From Spirulina sp034932185 (GTDB lineage Bacteria > Cyanobacteriota > Cyanobacteriia > Cyanobacteriales > Spirulinaceae), in contig NZ_JAYGHW010000004.1 in assembly GCF_034932185.1 (NCBI RefSeq), forward strand, positions 51,860 through 115,859: 64,000 nt of DNA, written 5' to 3'. Positions 60,528 through 64,000 of this stretch are shown here, piece by piece (position 1 is the stretch's first letter; each line of letters begins with the position of its first letter). A model generated the notes under the pieces. That model was not told the DNA's origin. It was given only the letters and a program-made list of their open reading frames with translations, and did no database searches. The position numbers and the translations under genes are program-made.

Positions 60528-61090
60528 ATTCCCAAATCCTTCCGCATCTGCTGCAATTCATCTTCTAATTCCCACTCCCGGAACTGGCTATCCACCACAT
60601 CAAAACTATCGGGGGTGCGGCGATAACGTTCCGCATTTTGCCAGCCGGAAGGGGGAGGTGTGGGGGTTTGGGTGGCTTTGGCGGCGGCGATTTTTTGCGC
60701 CAACTCTTGACGCTTACTCAAAGTTTTTTGTAACAACGCCTCACTTTGTTGGCGGTTTTCCTGGGTACTTTGCAATTGCCCCCACCGTTGGTTTCCTTGT
60801 CGAAGCAGAGCCGCCTCCCGCTCCCGGGCAGGGGTGACTAAATCCTGGCGGCCCGCCGCATCTGCCTTGGCAATGCGCTGATGCCAAAGGCGGATATCTT
60901 CGGCGATCGCCAAAATATCCCCTTGTAACTGCTCCTCCTGCTGTTGCAATTTCAAAATCAAGCGGCGGGTTTCCGCCTCCTGCTCCCGCAGTTGATCCTC
61001 CAAAACCTGGAGAGCCAATTGAGGATTTTGTTGCAGAAAAACATCCAGTTGGGCTTCTAGAAAGGCACTGACATCATCAAAAACGCTCAT
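60524..61090 (-). CDS. TIGR04376 family coiled-coil protein
   Basis: The 188-residue protein is almost wholly helical. It begins SVFDDVSAFLEAQLDVFLQQ and ends FREWELEDELQQMRKDLGI, both typical of TIGR04376, a cyanobacterial family resembling a short PspA/VIPP1-like coiled coil. The central part is Gln/Glu/Arg-rich (LKLQQQEEQLQGDILAIAED). Its function is unknown. It follows the PilP/GspC-like gene on the same strand after nine bases. Confidence 0.82.
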   Translation of the reverse strand: MSVFDDVSAFLEAQLDVFLQQNPQLALQVLEDQLREQEAETRRLILKLQQQEEQLQGDILAIAEDIRLWHQRIAKADAAGRQDLVTPAREREAALLRQGNQRWGQLQSTQENRQQSEALLQKTLSKRQELAQKIAAAKATQTPTPPPSGWQNAERYRRTPDSFDVVDSQFREWELEDELQQMRKDLGI

Positions 61091-61099
61091 AGTGGGGGG

Positions 61100-62236
61100 T
61101 TAAAAAGGTTGACCAATATAGACGGAGCGGACTTCACCATTGCGGCGTACCGTGGCTTGTCGCCCTTCGGTATCCACCAACACCCAACCACTATCACCAA
61201 TGGGTTCACCGGGGCTAACCCGCTGGTTAATCTCCCCAATCGTCAACAGGGCGGTGGAGCGCGTGCCATCCTCCAAAATTCCCACCAATCTATGATCTCC
61301 TGGGGGCAAAGGAGCTACGGGCGCGGCGGCGGGTTCCTGATCAAGGGGGGGAACCGTGGGTAACATCTCTCGCCAGGCGAGGGAGGGGAGTTGGGGGGGT
61401 GGGGGGATGCTGGCTTGGGTGCTGGGAGCGGGGGCTGGGGAGGGTTGGACGGCGGCAGGGCTAGGACTGGGTTGGGGAGGGGTGGCCGTTGGGGGAGAAG
61501 GTTGAGGGGATGGTTTCGGGGGAGCGGCGGCGGTCTCGCGGGGGGCCGTACTGGGGGGATAAACCGGGAGATAGATCCGCTCAATCACTTGGGGATTGCT
61601 ATCCCCATCGCGAGGGGCGGCGGCTAATTCCTCCACGCCGCGCTCCTGCGGGTCGGCATCGAGGGCGTAGCCTTGGGGCGGACGGCGGCTAATGGCTCGC
61701 ATCGAGCGGAGCATATAATGGCCAAAGGCGGCATCTTCCGGGGGGAGGGTGGCGATCGCCCCTTCTGGAACCGTCTGGCTGTTAGGGGTTGGCTGAAAGC
61801 GTATCCCATTATTGAGTTTGCCTTGACTGAGGAGCCAACCCAAAACCCCCAGGAAAGAGACACAGGCGATCGCAAACAATAGCCGATCCAAATTATTCCG
61901 CAACCGTTGCTGAAGTTTGGGAGGCGTGGCGGGGGGAGGCGGGGCCGATTGGGGCTGCTGTGGCGGCTGCATCGCTGGGGAGGGCTGCAAACCAGGGGCT
62001 AGGGGTTGCGTCTTAACCTGGAGCGGAGCCGGCACCACCGTTTGTAGCGCAATAAAATCCGCTTGCGCCGGTTTCGTCGGCAATTGACTACCCCCATCCA
62101 GCATCAGATCCACATCCGTAAACAAATGCTCCATCAGGTGGTCAGCCTCTGACTCAATCGACCACGGCTCTGCAACTCTGGGTTCTGAATAGGTAAGGGA
62201 GGGAGAACGGGGGGTGGTGCTAACCTCTTCAGGCAT
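61100..62236 (-). CDS. PilP/GspC-like envelope protein with proline-rich linker
   Basis: The 378-residue protein has an N-terminal cytoplasmic part and one membrane segment (about 120-138, LLFAIACVSFLGVLGWLLS). A long Pro/Ala/Ser-rich linker (about 220-300) follows, then a small C-terminal beta domain: HRLVGILEDGTRSTALLTIG, INQRVSPGEPIGDSGWVLVD. This domain resembles the homology-region domain of GspC/PilP, which links inner-membrane and secretin parts of type II secretion or type IV pili. The assignment is by architecture and is tentative. Confidence 0.6.
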   Translation of the reverse strand: MPEEVSTTPRSPSLTYSEPRVAEPWSIESEADHLMEHLFTDVDLMLDGGSQLPTKPAQADFIALQTVVPAPLQVKTQPLAPGLQPSPAMQPPQQPQSAPPPPATPPKLQQRLRNNLDRLLFAIACVSFLGVLGWLLSQGKLNNGIRFQPTPNSQTVPEGAIATLPPEDAAFGHYMLRSMRAISRRPPQGYALDADPQERGVEELAAAPRDGDSNPQVIERIYLPVYPPSTAPRETAAAPPKPSPQPSPPTATPPQPSPSPAAVQPSPAPAPSTQASIPPPPQLPSLAWREMLPTVPPLDQEPAAAPVAPLPPGDHRLVGILEDGTRSTALLTIGEINQRVSPGEPIGDSGWVLVDTEGRQATVRRNGEVRSVYIGQPF

Positions 62237-62340
62237 GGGTGTTTTTTCTCAACAGGCTCGATGCAGCTATATCTTATCCTGTTGGCCTAAGAACGGCTAT
62301 GGATAGGATTGATTTTTTTAGGATGGAGGCGCGATCGCCA

Positions 62341-63132
62341 TCAGGCAGAGAGCCGTTCAGTTTGAGGGTCATGGAGGGTCAACTCTGAGGCTATCACCGG
62401 CAGCATAATTTGAAACTCCGTGCCTTCTCCCCGTTGGGATTGACATTGAAGATGGCCGCGATGTTTGTCCACAATGATTTGATAACTAATGGAGAGGCCC
62501 AACCCTGTGCCTTTGCCCACAGGTTTCGTCGTGTAGAAGGGGTCAAAGAGTTTAGCCAAGGTTTGAGGGGTCATACCCAAACCGTTATCGCGGATTGAAA
62601 TGGCAATCCATTGGCGATTCTCCAGAGGAGAGGCTTCGCCAACACACCGGGTTGTAATTTCAATCCTTGGCTCCGCTGGTTGGGCCTCTTCAATGGCATC
62701 AATGGCATTGGCCAACAGATTCATAAACACCTGATTCAACTGACCCGGATAGCACTCTAAGGGCGGGAGTGCGTTGTAGTTCTTGATAATTTTAATTTCC
62801 GGCCGATGGCCTGAAGCCTTGAGGCGATTGGTGAGGATCATCAACGTTGAATCAATGCCTTCATGGAGGTCGGCCTTTTTCATTTCCGCTTCATCCAAGC
62901 GGGAAAAATTGCGAAGCGATCGCACAATTTCCCGAATCCGCCCTGTACCCACATCCATGGAAGCCAGGATCTGGATAAAATCCTGTTGGATAAACTCGAA
63001 TTCCTCCGGATCAATAATCTCAGCAATTTGCTCTTCAGCATGGGGTACTTCAGCCTGATACTGGGCCACCACCGCCAGCATCGTCTGGGCATAGTCCCGT
63101 AAATGGCTTAAATTACCGTAGATAAAGGGCAC
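62341..63132 (-). pseudogene. Sensor histidine kinase, 5' end removed by IS insertion
   Basis: The visible 263 residues begin PFIYGNLSHLRDYAQTML, a stretch that normally follows the HEINNP histidine box. That box and everything before it are missing. The ATPase domain is intact: FMNLLANAIDAIEEAQ, IRDNGLGMTPQTLAKLFDPF and GKGTGLGLSISYQIIVDKH. About 80 bases upstream a transposase gene starts on the opposite strand. The sensor part may lie beyond the element outside the window. Without the phospho-accepting histidine the fragment cannot act as a kinase. Confidence 0.8.
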
Positions 63133-63209
63133 ATCGAAAAAAAGAAAAAACTGAGCCCCCAGGGAAAAATGTGAGAGGCTAGAGGAGGAAGACTCAGGGA
63201 GAAAAGCTC

Positions 63210-64000
63210 ATGGCAAAAGGATTTGGTCGAATCAAGCGCCGCCGAAAAAACCTCGAAACGTCAATGGACAGACTGAGTGTACTCGATACACTCATCCCGT
63301 GGAATATCTTTGGGGAGTCCTTGGCGCAACTAGAGACCAAGGAGCGCAAGAGCCGAGCGGGGCGCAAGCCCATCGACCGCTTGCAGTTGTTTAAGATGCT
63401 GATCCTCCAGCAACTGTATAACCTCAGTGATGAGCAAACTGAATACCAAACCCATGACCGAGCTTCATTTCGGCGGTTTGTCGGATTAGATGCACAAGCC
63501 GAAGTCCCCGATGCGAAAACCCTGTGGTTATTTCGCAAAACCTTAACCCAAGCCGGACTCATCGACGAGATGTTCGAGGCGTTTGGGGCGTTTTTACAGG
63601 AATCAGGATATCAGGCGCAAGGGGGGCAGATCATTGATGCGACATTGATTCCCGTACCCACCCAACACAATAGTCAGGAAGAAAACGAGCAAATCAAAGG
63701 GGGAGAGGAACCTACTCAATGGTCAGAGCAGCCCCACAAACGTTCACAAAAGGATAGGGATGCCCGTTGGACGAAAAAGAACAACGTTTCTCACTTTGGC
63801 TACAAAGACCATATCAACATTGATGCCAAGTATAAGTTCATTCGTGTTCATGCCGTGACGGATGCCTCGGTACATGACTCCCAGATGTTTGCCCATGTGT
63901 TAGATATCGACAATGAGTCGGATGAGATTTGGGCCGACAGTGCCTACGCCAGTGCGAAGCGGGAAGAGGTGTTAGGGATATTGGGGTACAAAAGTCATAT
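63210..64000 (+). mobile_element. IS5-like transposase (3' end outside window)
   Basis: The frame from ATG 63210 is open to the window's end (263 codons, partial). It begins MAKGFGRIKRRRKNLETSMD and contains DRLQLFKMLILQQLYNLSDE and DRASFRRFVGLDAQAEVPD. The first catalytic Asp is in IIDATLIPVPTQ and the second in HAVTDASVHDSQMF. This is the DDE arrangement of IS5-group transposases. The left end of the element lies between about 63139 and 63200; the terminal repeat cannot be defined without the right end. Insertion split the histidine kinase gene. Confidence 0.9.

Noticed and set aside
61391..61692. Glycine-rich plus-strand frames opposite the PilP/GspC-like gene
   Set aside because: They mirror the proline-rich linker of the real gene and have no independent support.

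Overview
The window is chromosomal DNA of a cyanobacterium. The evidence is the cyanophycin genes cphB-cphA, ccsB for thylakoid cytochrome c assembly, a Tab2/Atab2 (DUF1092) protein, families largely restricted to cyanobacteria (DUF3747, DUF1574, TIGR04376), crtE, hypA/hypB with a hydrogenase maturation protease, and the very frequent GCGATCGC (HIP1) octamer. Genus and species cannot be fixed from sequence reading alone. No rRNA, tRNA or CRISPR array was recognised.

Layout. 1-12.7 kb is mostly housekeeping: a two-domain polyphosphate phosphotransferase, a YdcF-like protein, a DUF2079 membrane protein, ccsB, cphB-cphA, trmD, a DUF3747 protein, crtE and a PAP2-like membrane protein. 12.7-16.9 kb is accessory: a UPF0175/DUF3368 toxin-antitoxin pair bracketed by a second copy of the 3' end of the PAP2-like gene, a DUF262-HEPN gene pair, and worn insertion-sequence debris. 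16.9-35.2 kb returns to core genes: a DUF697 GTPase, a CHASE2 histidine kinase, bioB-bioY, a DUF1574 protein, an ABC1 kinase, a hydrogenase-maturation operon, a metal ABC ATPase, a short IF-3 and Tab2. A lone nuclease-like gene at 21.2-22.2 kb sits among them. 35.4-42.3 kb is a second accessory block: a large STAND ATPase with TPRs, vapBC modules, one duplicated orphan antitoxin, an antitoxin-like/HNH pair and a PIN/antitoxin pair. ileS and an amino acid permease follow. 46.9-53.9 kb is a third accessory block: an AAA ATPase-TOPRIM pair coupled to a cysteine hydrolase, then a minus-strand set of BrnA-like antitoxin, HEPN protein, NERD protein and D12-class adenine methylase. 54-63 kb holds putA, a small exported protein with two RGSGR motifs (the PatS/PatX heterocyst-inhibitor signature), a PhzF protein, RlpA, TIGR04376, a PilP/GspC-like protein and a histidine kinase whose 5' part is cut off by an IS5-like element running off the right edge.

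How genes work together. cphB and cphA make and break the nitrogen store cyanophycin. The released arginine would feed proline/glutamate metabolism, where putA acts, although putA is not adjacent. The protease-hypA-hypB set matures a [NiFe] hydrogenase whose structural genes are outside the window. bioB and the overlapping bioY give biotin synthesis and uptake. The accessory blocks are visibly AT-richer than the core and look like defence or toxin-antitoxin cargo. Several families of short palindromic repeats, chiefly one built on GGGGCGAAAA and its complement, sit at gene ends throughout.

Most interesting points: the double-RGSGR peptide with a perfect hairpin over its start region, the BrnA-HEPN-NERD-methylase set, the DUF262-HEPN pair, the AAA-TOPRIM-hydrolase operon, and the toxin-antitoxin module inserted beside a duplicated gene end.
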